A stretch of DNA of 64,000 nucleotides from Atherinomorus stipes (lineage: Eukaryota > Chordata > Actinopteri > Atheriniformes > Atherinidae). The translations under genes were made by a program, and so were the position numbers. Position 1 is the stretch's first letter; each line of letters begins with the position of its first letter. Below are positions 11,252 through 25,587 of this stretch, piece after piece. The stretch covers positions 310,001-374,000 of the forward strand of contig JALJCO010007871.1 of assembly GCA_023101725.1 (NCBI GenBank). The letters run 5' to 3'. Under the pieces are notes generated by a model. It had not been told where the DNA came from and did no database searches. It was given only the letters and a program-made list of their open reading frames with translations.

Positions 11252-11959
11252 CTGGGACGAGAGAAGAACACCAGATTTACTATATTCTCCTCTGCTCAGA
11301 ATAATAAATGTTTGCCAATTAGCCAAGTGCCCAAATATTTGGAGGTAAAGATGAGATTTTCAAATTTGAGCAAATGTCTGTGTGTTGAAGAAGTCTACAG
11401 AATGCAAAATATATACAATGCGATGAATTGTGATAGATTGTGTTTGTTAGCAGAACCTTGCCAGAGCCAAACAAAAACATATCAGGAACACCCCCCCCAC
11501 CCCACCCCCAAAGAAAGTGGTCTCACAGATTAAAGTGTAAGAAAATGTTCCTTTTTTTCAAAAGAAATGGGTGAAACTTGGGTCCAGATTTAATATTGCT
11601 TTGCACCTTGCACAAACTTTGTGTAAGCCTTAAGGAATTACAACTGGTATTTATTATGCAAGTGTATTGGTAATTTTGTGTGTAATACTATAAGCTGTGA
11701 CTCTGGCTCTGCTACACATGTGCTTACGGAATTTTTCCTTTCAGAGTGTAAAATTTTGGCAGGAAAGTATCTACTTTTTAATTTTTTTTATTTTAGTTAT
11801 TTACTTAGCTTTTGACTCAACATTCAATGCAGATTCGACTATTATTCAGGACTGAAAATTGTTTTTGCAAAGTATGACATGGCTGATTGCTGTGTGGAGA
11901 ACACAGATACCAGTGGGAGGAGAATATGTGAAGAATTATCTATTTGTGTAAATGTATTT

Positions 11960-12080
11960 CAAACGTCAGACCAATCTGATCTGATATCGGTATTGGGCTT
12001 CAATATCGACCTGATTCATGGATCAGATATTAAGCTGAATTCCTTTTTCTACCTTATTGAATCACAGAAAAACATTTTAT
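11960..12080. repeat. possible hAT-derived TATCGG-type repeat fragment
   Basis: The string CTGATATCGGTATTGGGCTTCAA resembles the TATCGGTATTGG-type sequences seen in common fish repeats. The copy is short and diverged. Confidence 0.3.
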
Positions 12081-12397
12081 GGTCCTGTGTTTACAAATTA
12101 TAATTATAACGCAGATTTAATCCTAACAAAACAAGATCACGCAGAATAAGTTCATGTCAGGTGAGTTTTACTATGTAACCAGTAGAAATGGACACTTCCA
12201 TCATTACTATTTATGGTATGCGCAAGTGAATTAATGCTGGCCTTAAAACAGGTATATTTGAATAACGGAAACTGAAAATTAAAAGTTAAACCAACCAAGA
12301 CAGCTTATGTTGAACGCATTGTCTAAAAACGCATAAATTAACTGTTAAGATGTGTAGAATATAAACGTATTATCTGTGAAATTCACTATTGATTTAA

Positions 12398-12832
12398 AGA
12401 CACACAACGGATTTTTTAGCAGTTTTCTTAGTGGCGCGCTCCCTATCAGCGGCTAAACTAGCATCCATCTTGTACCGTACCTGTACTGTGATTCACTCCA
12501 GCCAGTAAAAGACAACCTTATCTTGACTCTTGTTATGTCCCTTCTTTGCGTTTCTTTACAGAATCCGACATGATGCACATTCAAAACACCCACTGTGTTC
12601 ATATCTGGTTCATATCCGTTTTCTAATAAGTGATGCGGTGCGAAACCAATAGTCAGCTGCAACGTCACAGTTGCGTCCTGGATGGGAAAATTTGCATACT
12701 GCTGTTTGTGAGCCCCGGGACGCCTCTGGGCAAGGATGGCTTGAAAATGCGCATAATGAATGTTGGTGTGCCATCAAAACAAGTCAGAAACGCATATTTT
12801 TAAAGTGTTAAATTTAGTTAGGTTGTGTGTCT
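12398..12832. mobile_element. MITE with TTAA target site, family A
   Basis: Perfect terminal inverted repeats AGACACACAAC (12398-12408) and GTTGTGTGTCT (12822-12832) are each flanked by TTAA (12394-12397 and 12833-12836). The element is 435 bp with no coding frame of note. TTAA duplication is typical of the piggyBac and Kolobok superfamilies. The AG-starting end does not look like a classical piggyBac CCC end, so Kolobok-like is the better but unproven guess. Confidence 0.75.
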
Positions 12833-15800
12833 TTAAAAGCTGGATATTTTTGGTTAATTACCCACTCATCTATTTTATCTGTTAGTGGGCACAAAAAAAT
12901 TTCACTAAGGAGTTGGTTGGAGCCCAAAAAACCCACAAAAATTAAGCACTGTAAATCCTTTTCTATGCATCGATTAAACCCCATTAACTAATCTATGTCC
13001 ATTATAAAATGATACATTTGGAATTTTCCCTTGAAAATAATTCCCACTTGCCTAAAAATGCCCTACATGCAACTCTAAACCTTTGCCTCTTTTACCGTGG
13101 TATAATCTGCTATTCCTATTGACTTCTGATGACTCCCACAAGCAACAAACGCAGACACCCCAACCCTGAGACACATTGGTCTGGTTGGCGATGATGCAGG
13201 ACTTCAGCTACTGCTTGTGAAAATTAATTCCTGAGAAGCCAAAGCTTTCAGTACCTGGTAAAGCAATCACTGAGTCAATGATATTGATCTACAAGCCCTT
13301 CAGCCCCCTGTAGATATATTATGCTCACTGGGAGCTATGAAGAAAAGAAATATTACAAAGTGCTATGTTAAACAACACATTTTGCAATGCATTGAAGAGC
13401 AAATAGAAAGGAAAATGGCGCAAACAGCTTGAGAATATCTCCTACATGGAGACCACCCTTTAGTAAGTCAGACTCTAACAAAGTTCTGTTCTTAACCATC
13501 TTCATTCTTCAATAAAAACTGCATCAAAAGCTTCTCTTCAAGATTCATCCGGACATAAAATGAGCTCAGACTAAAAGATGTTTTTAATGCAGGCACAAAT
13601 GGGAATGTTTGGCAATTTACAGATCAGAAAGTGATGATCTAGCATTTGTTAGATCTTTTAAACATTTATGAATTAAATAATACATTACACGTTAATGCAG
13701 CACTAAAAAGATCAAATTGAAAAGACCCGAGCATATGAGGTCTTGATAAACACCAGCAGAGGTTCAGAGATGAAGGCTTGGCTCTCTAATCATAATTGGT
13801 CCCAGTAGATTGCCAGAATAAAAATGCACTACAGAGTAATGTTGTGCACAGCTCTGGCCTGCTTTGAAAACTCATAATATTCACACGACATTAGATTCTG
13901 TGTTTGCCTCAGCAGCTGCTCACAAAAGCCAGCCGTGAACAAAGACATGCCTTTTGCATTTCAAATAACCAAGCTGTAACCTCCCCCATCCATGGAAATC
14001 TCCAACTTCCAATCATAATTCAAAACACCATTACTACTGTAGACTTCTTAAAACACGAGGAAATGACTTAAGTAAGAAAAAAAGAAAAGAAATGGTTAGA
14101 CAAAAATAAAAAGGAAGAAGTAAAAAGAAGGAAATAAAAATCCATTTAGTTCCCATTTTCCATTGACTTGCTTTTAGGGGTGCTCCCAAACCAAGAAGCA
14201 TTGAAAAACCAATTAATCAAACATGAATGGCCTATCATAGCTATAGCAGATGCATTTCCATAGCAACAGCCTCCGGGCAAAATTGTCACCCTTTAATCTG
14301 AGTCACACTGTGTTTAATATAAACAAGAAAGAGACATGCAGAGCAGAGGAGTTTACAGAAGGGAATACACCGCTGCTTTACAGGTACTTGGTGTCAACCT
14401 CATAGGAGCAGAGAAAAAAAAAAATACCACCCCCCCAAAAAAACAACACCACCAAAAAGCAACATACAGTAGGGTCACTCAAGCTTTACGCAAACATATA
14501 CAAATCTGCAGATAATTTCTTCAATGGAAGACGTTGCAAGAGCCATTTTCACTACAGAAATGCGTTCCATCACATTATAAGGCTAAATGTGACTTTTCTA
14601 TTGTTTATTTCAATTCTAATCATCTATTTTCATCCTTATATCTTACAGAATTAGCTCAATTTCATTAAAGCTGCATGTTATGTCTTAACTAATGAAGCAG
14701 TTAGTCATTAAACTATAGAAGCATAAACTATTTCACAAGTATGTAGCTAATAGCAGATGTTCATACAAGTCTAAAAAATATCCCTATTGCTGTGTATGAC
14801 TAAAGCCAGCTTTATATGACATAATAGAACTAATGCACATTACTCAAAACACTCCTACTGTGATAATGTGCTTCTAACAGTCATTATATGTCCTTTCTGA
14901 AAATGTCCCCGAGTGCTTTTAATTGGTGCTTTCACCTGTGTGAGGAAAAAAAAACAAAAAAACACAAGAAGTTACCACATAGCAGCATCAAGCCTGAGCT
15001 AAATAAAGCCAGCTGCAGACGGCTGCACAAATATTATGAAAGAATCTGACAAAGGTTGCTGGTTGCCATAGGTACTGTATGCTAATTCCTAATGGTGTCA
15101 ACCAAACAGCTGTCCAAAAGAGGTGGGAGTACACATAGAGCGACATAATTCAACTGGTCATTGCTCTCTTTCTTTAGCATGCAAGTAATAATGATTTTTA
15201 ATGGGCTTGTGGTGCAAACAACAGACCAGTAATGTAAAACAGACTTGGAGGTGAGAGGAAAGCAGAGAGGTCACGTGGACAGAGAAAAGGGCATTAAGAA
15301 AGAAAATGGGGGCGAGCAGAGAAACTACAGGAAAAAAACAAAACAAAAAAAAAGCACATAGTAAAAATCCCTCCTTGAAATTATTGCATCAGGACATTTA
15401 GATATTGCTTTTGGTGATGAGCATCCAGGCAGACCTAAACTGTGATGAAAAGCCAGGAAACTCGGTGTGAAGGTGTTCCCCTGCCTTCGTTGTGCCTGTC
15501 GTGTTTGTATTCACATCTTGTACATCATAGTCAAATGGGAGTTAAATAACAAAGGCTTTCCAATTATGTGCAGCACATTGTGTGAGAGATGGAATATCAC
15601 AAAGCCATTGTTCCCCCCCGTTCCTGCTGACCTTACCTTTGAAATGGTTTCATGGCCGCTCCAATTGCCTGCACCATTTGATTTAGCTAAGGGGATTTGA
15701 CCACCAGCACAGAGATGTGAGCAGAGGAGAGAGGCCTATATACACCTACAAGGAGAAACAGGAAAGTTTCACAACAGAGTAGAGCAGCTAGCGCTAAACT

Positions 15801-16359
15801 CTGCTGTCTCCCTATGATTATTATACCACAGCACCATCTGTTTCACCAGTGGTGATTATTATGTGGATTTCATTGGAATAGCATCACAATAAAGCATGCT
15901 CTGGTTGCTGGAATCAATAAATGTGGTGGTTATGTATAGATTTGTTAGCATCATCTACCATAAATCTGCTCTGTCACTTTTAAATTACACGCTTCAAAAT
16001 TACAGATTCAATTCATCCTTGTTTGTCAGATTTAAAATTGTGAATGAAAAGAGGATCTGAACTGCTGTCAATGGAGCATTTTGTTCTCAGATGCTGCATG
16101 ATTTGCCTAATTTGGATTTTGATGATACGTCACCCCTTGAACAGAAACTTTCTCAATCCCGTACCGCCCTGTTTGAGTATACGGTACAGCGATCAATGCC
16201 TCTGTGACTCCTAAGACTTATTCTTCCTACTCACTGCTTGACTGGAGCCATCTTGTTTGGAGTGATGGCTCACTCACACAGGTTCACGGCTGCTATTGTA
16301 AAATCAGCCAGCGTTTAATTGAAACAAATGACTATAATAATAGAACATTATCCCTGCAG

Positions 16360-16560
16360 GCACCCGGCCATGACAGCTTTAATTAGAGGCGCGTTCGAGA
16401 CGGATCCTTCAAAAGCACAGCCGCTGCGCAACAAGGTGGTAAACACGCCTTTAGGTTGGGAACAAACCCTGCGTCTCGCAGCCCTCAAAGCTACTTCTCA
16501 TTCACCCTGAGGGCAAAGCGCTAACAACTCTGTTCCTCAAAGAGCCTTCCAGCCTCCCAC
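16360..16560. promoter_or_regulatory. CpG-richer intronic patch, candidate conserved element
   Basis: This stretch has more CpG than its AT-rich surroundings (GAGGCGCGTTCGAGACGG, CCGCTGCGC) and includes a homeodomain-like TTTAATTAGAG. No repeat signature was recognised. It could be an enhancer, an old MITE or chance. Confidence 0.2.
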
Positions 16561-18024
16561 CTCGCCCTCCCTCATCCTCCTCACTCTCTCCCTCCCTCTC
16601 TGTGTCTTTTTCTCTCTCTTCATGCATGGCTTTGGCTTATCAAGCTTATATATGCCCAGGAGGGTCATTTACACAAGCTGAGGAGAATTAATAAGAGAGT
16701 GGATTCATGAATCATACGCTACTTAAGTACGAAAGCAAAGGCAAAACGCTGTATCTGCCTCCTTGTGACATCAGACAGATGCTAAGTAAGGAGATATGAT
16801 GAGCAGTGGATGCTTCATGTTTAACAGGAAAACACAAGTGTTCAAAGAATTTGCTAAAGCTTGACTGAATGAGTTTTAAAGGAAGTCGCAATGACTGTAT
16901 TGAATACTAAACACCTCGGCAGGGTGGCTGATTCAACTGTTCCAAGAGCGCCAGCCAACCTTGTTAAGCAACACACTATTAAATCCTCAATTTTACTTAT
17001 TACCTTAGAGGTTGCTCTGTGTTGTCAAAACAAGACACTTTAAGGTCACTTTTGATCATTCCAGCTGGAGATGAACATGCCAAAAGGAAAGAAAATAGAG
17101 AATGCATGCTGCTGCACCTCCTCAGCTGAACAGCAATGATAATTAATCTGTCAGGAAAACATTATCTCCTTACAAACTAGCTGTTCATAGAAATAAAAAT
17201 TTAATTATAAACTTTATGAGCGGAGAAAAAAAGGCAATTTCATCAACATTAGTGGCCACACAGCTGTAATGGAATTAGCTTCTTTGTTTATTCAAAGCAG
17301 TACATATCTGCACATCTGCTCTCCACTGAATGAAGAAATGACAAACCGGAATAAAGAGGTCAATTTTTAAGAGTTGGGTAATAATGATTAATATGTCATT
17401 ATGATTAAAAACCAGACTGCATAAAAAGCAACTGCGTTCATCACAGATTATATTTGATAACATGCAATTAGAGTACTGGGACTTTGGGGCAGATAATTTG
17501 ACTACCGGTAAATCTTGAATATACTAAATATGTTCTGTTGTACATCAAAGGAAGTCACTTTTATCAAGTTGCCAATGTGATGACTTGACAGATTCATATT
17601 TTTTTAGGTTTTTATTTATTTATTTTTTAAATAATTTAAGGATATTCCAGTTTTTAACTCCTTTACATTTACATTGAAAAAAAAAGCTGACCTTTCAGAG
17701 TTGATGATCCGGTTGCATGACAACATCTACTGTGTGTGGCCTTGGACTGAAAAGAGCAGCCACAAAAATGAACACAAAACAAAGAGCTTCCTGCATACTA
17801 GCAAATACACAGAGTACACATGTACAGTAGTATGTTTCAGCAAAGCTCCTTTCGGGTAATTTCATATCATCTTCTGTAAATGTTGACTGTGCAAAATGCA
17901 GCTCATCTGCACTAGCGATACTTAAAATAGATGCTTATAGATGGAAAACACACACTTGTGGAACATAAAATTTTCTAGCTTAATTTTTTTGCGCATGATG
18001 CAAGAATCGTTATTCAAATAAAGC

Positions 18025-18025
<1 letters not shown>

Positions 18026-18087
<62 letters not shown>

Positions 18088-18113
18088 CATTATTATTATT
18101 ATTATTATTATTG
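18026..18113. repeat. (TTA)n microsatellite
   Basis: A run of about 88 bp of ATT trinucleotides with a single interruption (ATC near 18088). Confidence 0.95.
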
Positions 18114-19779
18114 ATAGTAATGAAACTGATGTTTCTGGCTGTAGTTGATTTTAAAAAGAACGGTACCACCCTGAACATTTCTCAGAGTGAACGTGTGGCA
18201 GAAAAAGCCAGTGGTAGATTTGCAGATAGTAATGTCATGATGTCCCCCACGGCACCATCCTCCATGTTCCTCATTACTGGTAATGTTAGATAGAGCCTCC
18301 TTTGCTTTTATTCCCCCCCTCTACCACCACCCCATATCTCCTCTTTGTTACTCAGTCTTTTTTTTCTCTCTCTCTCTCGCTCTCTCTCGCATTCTCCCTC
18401 ACAGTGTCTTTCTCCCCCTTCCTTGCTCCCTCTCAGCCCGGGTGTGTCTCTGAGCTCACCTCACAAAGCACGGCGTCAGAGAATCAGAGCCTTGCCTGAC
18501 ATGACATGTAGGAGACGGCTGTGAGGAGCGGCAGGGACACACACTCTTGACAGGAGAAGGCAAGGCTCCTCCACTGCCACTAATGAGACTCCTGACTGCC
18601 GTGTCAAACTCACTTTGTGTGCGTGTGTGTGCGTGAGGCTCTGTGTATGTGCTTGTGTTTGCACCGTAACAAACAAAAAATGCAGAAGTAATGAGCACAA
18701 AAACAACAAAGAACATGTATATCTTAAAAAGACATATAGTACTGTATATGCCATACTAGTGGAGGCCATGTCAAAGTGATGTATGGATATAAAATCCTCA
18801 CATCTCACACATCTGACAGAGGCCATCATCACTTCATTCTTAAGCTTTGAACTATTACTACAGCAGGCTACCAAACAAATGAACTTACCCTCTCTGTTTG
18901 GGTCAAAAAATACCAAAGTTTATACAAGCAGCAAATCATTCTGAACTTTTCTGCTGCAGTACAACACAGGGCACTGAAGGTTAATATTTGGAAAAGTTGG
19001 TTTACACAAGAACATTTTAAAATACACTGTTGTTATAGCAGATTTGTAACAGCCAATGCTGTAAACGTTAAGACTGACATTATATTTTTCAAAGTCCGAG
19101 TAAAGCAAATTCATATTTGCGATGAAACTTGTTCTGTTTTTTACTCAGCAGCTGCTTTATACATACCAACAGGCCAAGAAGTCTGTTTTACTGATTTGTG
19201 CAGATGGACTCGATTTTCATTGGCTTTTTGGTTTTCTATTTAGAACTTTTAGGGCAAGTCTCAAAGAATAGACTAATTACATGAATTTAACTAAGTAAAA
19301 GCAACCCCCCCTTCTAACCTCCTGGGAAGCATTAGCCTTGGACTGGCAACTAGCTAGCTACAGTAGCTGTCTGCTCTTTTTCATGGAAATACTTCTTTCC
19401 TGGATAACAAAATTAGCTAAACTTGGGTTGTCTACTTAGATGGTGGAGGATAAATGGGAACATGAAAAACTGGATTTGTCTTGTTATGAGGGGATTTGAC
19501 TCTAACTTCAGACCAGGCGACACACCAGCAGAACTAGTAATTGTGCACTGCTGTGGTTCAAGATTATGGCTAACCGAGCGAACCATAGTTTTTGGAGTAA
19601 CAAAGAGCCAGTGGACACTATGAATCAGCATTGTGTGGCACTGCAGTGATACTGTTCAGGATCACCACCATCACTTGGTACTTTTAAAACCTTCACAGGA
19701 CTTATCTGTCATGACAATGTTAGTTTTAAAAATCTAACAATATTGGAATCTTGGTCTGCATTCAAAAAGACAGAAAAAT

Positions 19780-20030
19780 GCAAAAATACAGTAGTTTACT
19801 TTATCATCTACAGTACTGTACTGGCTATTGAGATTTTTTTTACAGTTATGCTTTTAATACTGTGGTTTTTACAGTAATACTTATGCAACTGTGATTTTGT
19901 CATGTGGACAAGATTTTTTTTACTGTAAATTTTACAAAATATTACTGTAAAATACATCCACAGTAAAGTTTCTGTGTTTAATACAGTAAATAACTGAAGA
20001 TTTCACAGCCATTATTTACAGTGACTATCT
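19780..20030. repeat. AT-rich repeat with ACTGTAAA/TTTACAGT motifs in both orientations
   Basis: TACAGTACTGTA, TTTTTTACAGT, TTTTACAGTAATAC, TTTTACTGTAAATTTTAC, ACTGTAAAATAC and ATTTACAGTGAC occur within 250 bp. This pattern matches self-complementary AT-rich elements common in fish. No terminal repeats were defined. Confidence 0.45.
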
Positions 20031-21431
20031 AATACCTGCAGTGTTTGTGTAGGATTTCACATCTGGACAATTTGCTTTAGTTAAAATTACGTTTTCTCTT
20101 TTTGCCTTTTGAGTTTCATTTGAACTGATCTGAGGTCTGTCAGTCAGGGTGTTGTGCAGAGCTAATTTCCCTGTGATTTTTAGACCTTATCTTATTTCCT
20201 TGATGATTGTTTTAATCATACTATTTGGCTAGATAATTTACAACATGTTTGCCTGTGGTGTGACAAACTCACGATGCATATATATTTCTGCTTTACTTGC
20301 GATTTAAGTCTTTGGTGACATTTCAGTCTAAATCAAAAGCCAGCTGAGACATCACCAGGTTTTGATGACAGTATGTAGGATGCCTGCCGCCCATGAATGA
20401 AGCTTGCACACCTTGAAATGTGCTACATGAATAAACCAAGTGTTTTTTAATCACCCTGACCCAAGCCACTCTTGCACATGTTAACAGGCAGAGTGGCAGT
20501 ATTGTGTTGAAGTGGTGGCTGGTGGCACAGCAGGGGAGACGTCCCAGAGGGAGATGACATGGCTCTCCACTGCCACCATGGCTGAATATTCCTGCCAGTG
20601 AAAGCAGAACGAGCTGATGGATGGTTGAGATGGGGCACAGTGCAATATGGACACGATTTCATGGCATGATAAATCTCAGCAGGGGCGCGTGGCTAAGTGT
20701 AATATGAAATCCCTTATCTTTGTGTCTGCTTCATAACACTAGCTATCTGCTGCAGCTGCATCTGCATTTGTTTCTTTAGCTTCTGTTCTTTGCTTGAATG
20801 CCACTGTTGATCACATCTATGGTGTGGAGGAGGGTGACAACACGTGTGTGACATTTTACCCAGGTGATTTGAAATATGATGTGATGAATTATCTAAATTG
20901 GACATTGTCACTGTAGAGATCCTCTTCTATTACCTGTGATCCCAGTGATAAGCAACAATATTAGAAAAAGGTTTTGCTTGGAGTTCCACAGAGGCTGGCT
21001 TGTGTTTGTACAAAACAAGTTTAAATTACACCTGCAATATGAATGAAATGCAATTTGTCTCATATAGCTGATCTTTTTAAGTTTGGCGCTAGTGTTATTT
21101 AACACCAGCTATTCAGAGTTTTTTTTTTATTTATTTAAAAGAAAGAAATTAAGTCAGCCCCTTATCCTCACATGCGCTAAGGTTAATTGACTTTATCAGG
21201 GCAGAGAAAATAGATGAGCTGCCATTCCAGCCAGCAATAAAAATCCCTCCAAAATGGTGAAATTGGAAAATAACCTATACTTCTTTTAAGATATTTCTTA
21301 ATATACAACTACAGTTTCATATCACATTGCCAGAGAAATAAGGCACTTTCTCCCAGGAGATGAGAAAAGAATTGAATTTTTCCTTATCGGTCATCTATTT
21401 TTCCACAGAATGCTATTACTTGCTGCCTGCC

Positions 21432-21444
21432 GTTGCTAAGCAAC
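21432..21444. promoter_or_regulatory. RFX X-box-like palindrome
   Basis: GTTGCTAAGCAAC is a perfect inverted repeat around one central base and fits the RFX X-box half-site pattern (RGYAAC in both orientations). It lies in the 17 kb intron. Weaker half-sites are at about 14272 (CCATAGCAAC) and 15065 (GTTGCCATAGG). Function is inferred only. Confidence 0.35.
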
Positions 21445-23954
21445 AGGAAATATTAATAGGACCTTTTATTAGCAAGGCTTTACCAGTGGAGTACTAAAAT
21501 GAGGAAGTGGAAAACATGAATGTGTTACATAAATCTTTGAACCTTTCACGGTTTGCACAAGTCTCTGTTTGTCCAGTGATTTATGGCTCTGATGGTTCAT
21601 TTATGGGAGAGGGAAGTGTAAAAAACCAAAATGGAACATTAGCCTTAGGGACAATTTGAAAATAAATAATCACAAAATATGGGAAGAAAAAAAAAAGAAA
21701 AGAAAAGAGAGAAGGCAGTTTACAGAACAGCCAACATTTTTCCTGTAGATTTCAAGAGGCCATCAAACAAGCAAAGCGATTTTTGTTCCACCAGGGGCAT
21801 TGATCATTCAAAATCATCTACGGCTGAATCAACATTGGAATAAGTAATACAAGTCTCATTCTATCACTGGGCTTGTTGAACTGTGGTGAAAAGCGACAGA
21901 CATTCCATCATTTTTTTGCAGACGCTCTAATCCCTTTAAAAATTGTCAGAAGATGAAGGTCTTTCAAAGGAGAAATAGGTTTTTCTTCATCTAAACGGAA
22001 AGTAGAGAATAAGCCTCAAAGAGCACAAAGTATTAAAAGGCAACTATAAAACAAATTTAAAGTCCATATTGGAAAACCGCAAACTCATTTAATTACAAGA
22101 CTTCTAATAAAAAAAAGAAGAAAAAGAAATGGTCATTTGACATATTTTTAAATATTCAACTAAGGATTACTTTTTCCCCTCTAAGAGAAACAAAAACCTG
22201 CAGGTGTACAGTCTGAGATAATATGTTTACTGGGACCCTCCATCTGAGAGAGAACACATTCAAACACACCTTCCTCTCCTCTTATCATTAATTCATCCCA
22301 GCTTGTCTGTGACAAGTTCAGTTGACATTGCAGCTCACATTTCATTCACACAGGCTTGTGGAGCGAGCACCTGCCAGGAGCACTTAATACCTAGTGAGGA
22401 AAATTAAACCAAGAGAGGAAAACACAGGCTTCCATCCAACTTAACATGACAATCTGGGTGGGATTAATACTTGATAATTAACCTCGACAACAGAGGATAA
22501 AGAGCCTGCATGGAAATTCTTACACTGAAATGTTGTAACAAAAGAAATTAAAGACTGAATTTGAATATGAATGCAGCTCACAGCTCTTAAGGGTGCCACA
22601 ACTGTCATTATGGACTAAGTGACCCTCATTCTGGCAGATTCACATCTTGTATTCTGGAAAATAACAAATGAGATAATACCTGGGTGTTTGACGGAGCTAA
22701 GGCTGCTGCCTATACTGTAGCCTTGGCCCGCTCATACATTGCTGTTATGCTTAACATCCCCAAGCTGATTATACATTCATCATCTGTTACATATTCAAAA
22801 CATCACACCCGAGCCAGTATGATGATGGCTAATACTGCATGCACCACTGACGAACATGAAAAAAAGAAAAAAAAAAACTAAATCAAAGATAATTTATTCC
22901 AGTAGCAGACACAGGTCAAATGGATTTGAGCAGCATTTTAAATGCATCATAATTGAATATGAGCTTTTCTGTTTAAATATATTTCAGAAGCAGTTATCAG
23001 AGCTCAGGTGTGAAGCATATATAAATACATTTATCCATCTAATAATTAAACAGTTCTGCTTTCATCAAGTTCTCCTGTAAATGAAGGTGGAACTGACTAC
23101 AATGAGGCCACTTTACTCGAGAGTCCAGAAATTATTCACCAATGGCAGCAGAGATGTGTATCTTTCTGGGCTGCTTTGATAAGATCAATGCAACCTGAGC
23201 AAGGCTATTAAATGTCTAATGTGTTTTGGAACTTGTAGATGCTATGACAGGGGGGCATTAATAGGGAGAAGCAAAGAGAGGCCCGGCCAAGTGCACCAAA
23301 GCATCAGAGAAAAGGGCTCTCTGAAAGATATCAGGTTTGTCCAGGAGGGGATTCGGACCACAACACAATAACCACCTGAAGAAAAAAAATATGAATTGAA
23401 AAAGGCCTCTTTAGAAATGGTGAAAAAAAAAAAGAGTTAATTATGTCTTTCAGGCTTAGAGAATCTACGAGGAATGAAAAATAAGTGAATTTCCAACAAT
23501 TCCTCTCACATGATTAATGGATTTAACCAACAGGAGATTTTAAAATTGGCAACAAATATTACTTTTATTTAATTTCATTAGTCATGAAGGTTCAAAATAT
23601 TTTACTGGACTGATTAATTCTTTGGCCTATGGAATGTAAAAATAAACCAACAAAAAAACCCAAAATTGGCCAACATACACTAATCTTGTAGCAAACTTAG
23701 AAAGAAATGCTTCAGGAATCCAAAATCTTTTTCTGGATTTATGCATCAGGATGTATTGAGAAAAAAAAACAAAACAGAAGAAAAAGAAGAAGAAAATCAG
23801 GTCTTTACTGGGTACTTCACATCAAGTAAAATTCAATCTCACATGAACTGCATGCAGGATTTACATTTATTCATTTAACAAGAACTAAGGCAACATGCAG
23901 AAGCAGTGAGTGAAAAACTTTGCTACTTTCATAGAGAATATGCAGGCGAGCAGT

Positions 23955-24060
23955 CAGGTGCTGCAAATCAAATAAAATCAAATACAATTTTATTAATATG
24001 GCACTTTTAACACCAAAAACCTGCTGCATGGAGCATTCAGGTTTGTAATAACACAATACC
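23955..24060. repeat. possible fish retroposon-like fragment
   Basis: CAAATCAAATAAAATCAAATAC followed by AATTTTATTAATATGGCACTTTT resembles the very common fish repeat containing TTTTATTTATATAGCGC. The copy is short and diverged, and the family is not assigned. Confidence 0.3.
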
Positions 24061-25554
24061 AAGGAGGAAAGACATCAGAAGGATCTTAGAGCTACAACTG
24101 CTGCTGTCCATCAATCTGAAAAGAGTTAAAAGACCGTTTTCACACAATTTTGAGTCCATCATTCTACACCGAGAAAGATAATTCACAAGTGGAAAACATT
24201 CAAGACAGCTGCCAGCAATTTCATTCCAGGGTCAGACTGTGTAATGCTTAGAGAAATTACCAAGAGCATAATCTCAGACTCGACAGACCTCAGTTAGTCT
24301 GATAAATGTTAGAGTTCAGGACAGTACAATTAGAAAAAAATACTGAACAAGTCAGGCTAGTTTAGAAGGGTTGCCAGGAGAAAGCCTCTTGTCTTTAAAA
24401 GGAACATGGGAGCATGACTTAGGTTCGCAAAGACAGATTTGAAGAAACTGCATGATTTCTGGAGCAATATCCTTTGGACAAACAAGACCACGTCGGCCAC
24501 AATGCAGAGCATCACGTTTCGAGAAAGCCAAATGCAGCAAATTAGCACAGACACCTCATTCCAACTGTCATGCACGGTAATGGAAGGCTGATGATTTGGG
24601 TTGATATTCAGCCACAGGACCTGAGCACCTTTAAATAATGAACCATGAACTCTTCTGTATACAAAGGTACTGCAGATTCAAATGTCAGGGCTGAAACTGG
24701 ACAATAATTTCAAATACAACAGTGAATCTTACACAAAATGGGAAAAAAATAAATAAACTAAATCAAGATGCATACCGCGTGTTGCATGCAGTGTATTGAC
24801 CTATGAAACTGACTGTTTCTAAATAACTCCAAACATCTTTCTTGCTTTGTAATGTGCAAAACAATACGCATTCATAACAGCACATGGTTGGAAGGTGATC
24901 TGAGGTAGGTTCATAAAGACCAGTATATTAGTTAAAGAACATAAGGATCTGTCCATCACACTGGGACTAAATTCTTTGGAGGAAAAGTTGATGTTTGGTG
25001 CATCTGGTAAATTCAGCTGCTAACCAGGTAATGGATCATGGTTACAGTATCAGTAAATACAGCATTTAAACAGAGGTAAATTAAATTTTAAAAAGATATT
25101 ATAAAGCTTGACTGTTTTCAGATGATCCCCGACAGTATTATTACTGCATTTTGGCCTGTTTTACTCCCCACAAAGATTGTATAGTTGCATAATTAATCAA
25201 TTCCACGCTAGACTACAAACAGACATCAGAAAACTTCTGGTACCAGAACGTGTGCCTAGCCAGCATATTCATAATTTTCCCATGCAGACATTTTTTATAT
25301 AGAAATGAGCCATCACTAACTTAAATGTCTGTGGCATAAGTCTGACATGCATTTCCCTTCTGCTGTTCAGAAACTGTTAAAAATACACAAATAATCTGCT
25401 TTTCTGATTAACAAGCTACATAAATCCTATGCATGCATGCATACATTTAACTTCTTGATTTTGCTTCAATCTTGCTGCTTCATTAATTAATCTATGTATT
25501 TGGCAAGGATATTTAACCTGTATATCTCCAATTAAAACGTTTATTTAAGAATGA

Positions 25555-25587
25555 CAGGTACAGTACATATTTAATGTACTGTACCTG
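25555..25587. repeat. perfect short hairpin
   Basis: CAGGTACAGTACAT (25555-25568) pairs exactly with ATGTACTGTACCTG (25574-25587) across a five-base loop. The stem is too short for a typical microRNA precursor. It may be a remnant of a palindromic element. Confidence 0.7.

Noticed and set aside
18476..18916. Minus-strand 146-residue frame
   Set aside because: It overlaps a CA/GT-rich stretch that yields a His/Thr repeat. No domain is recognised.
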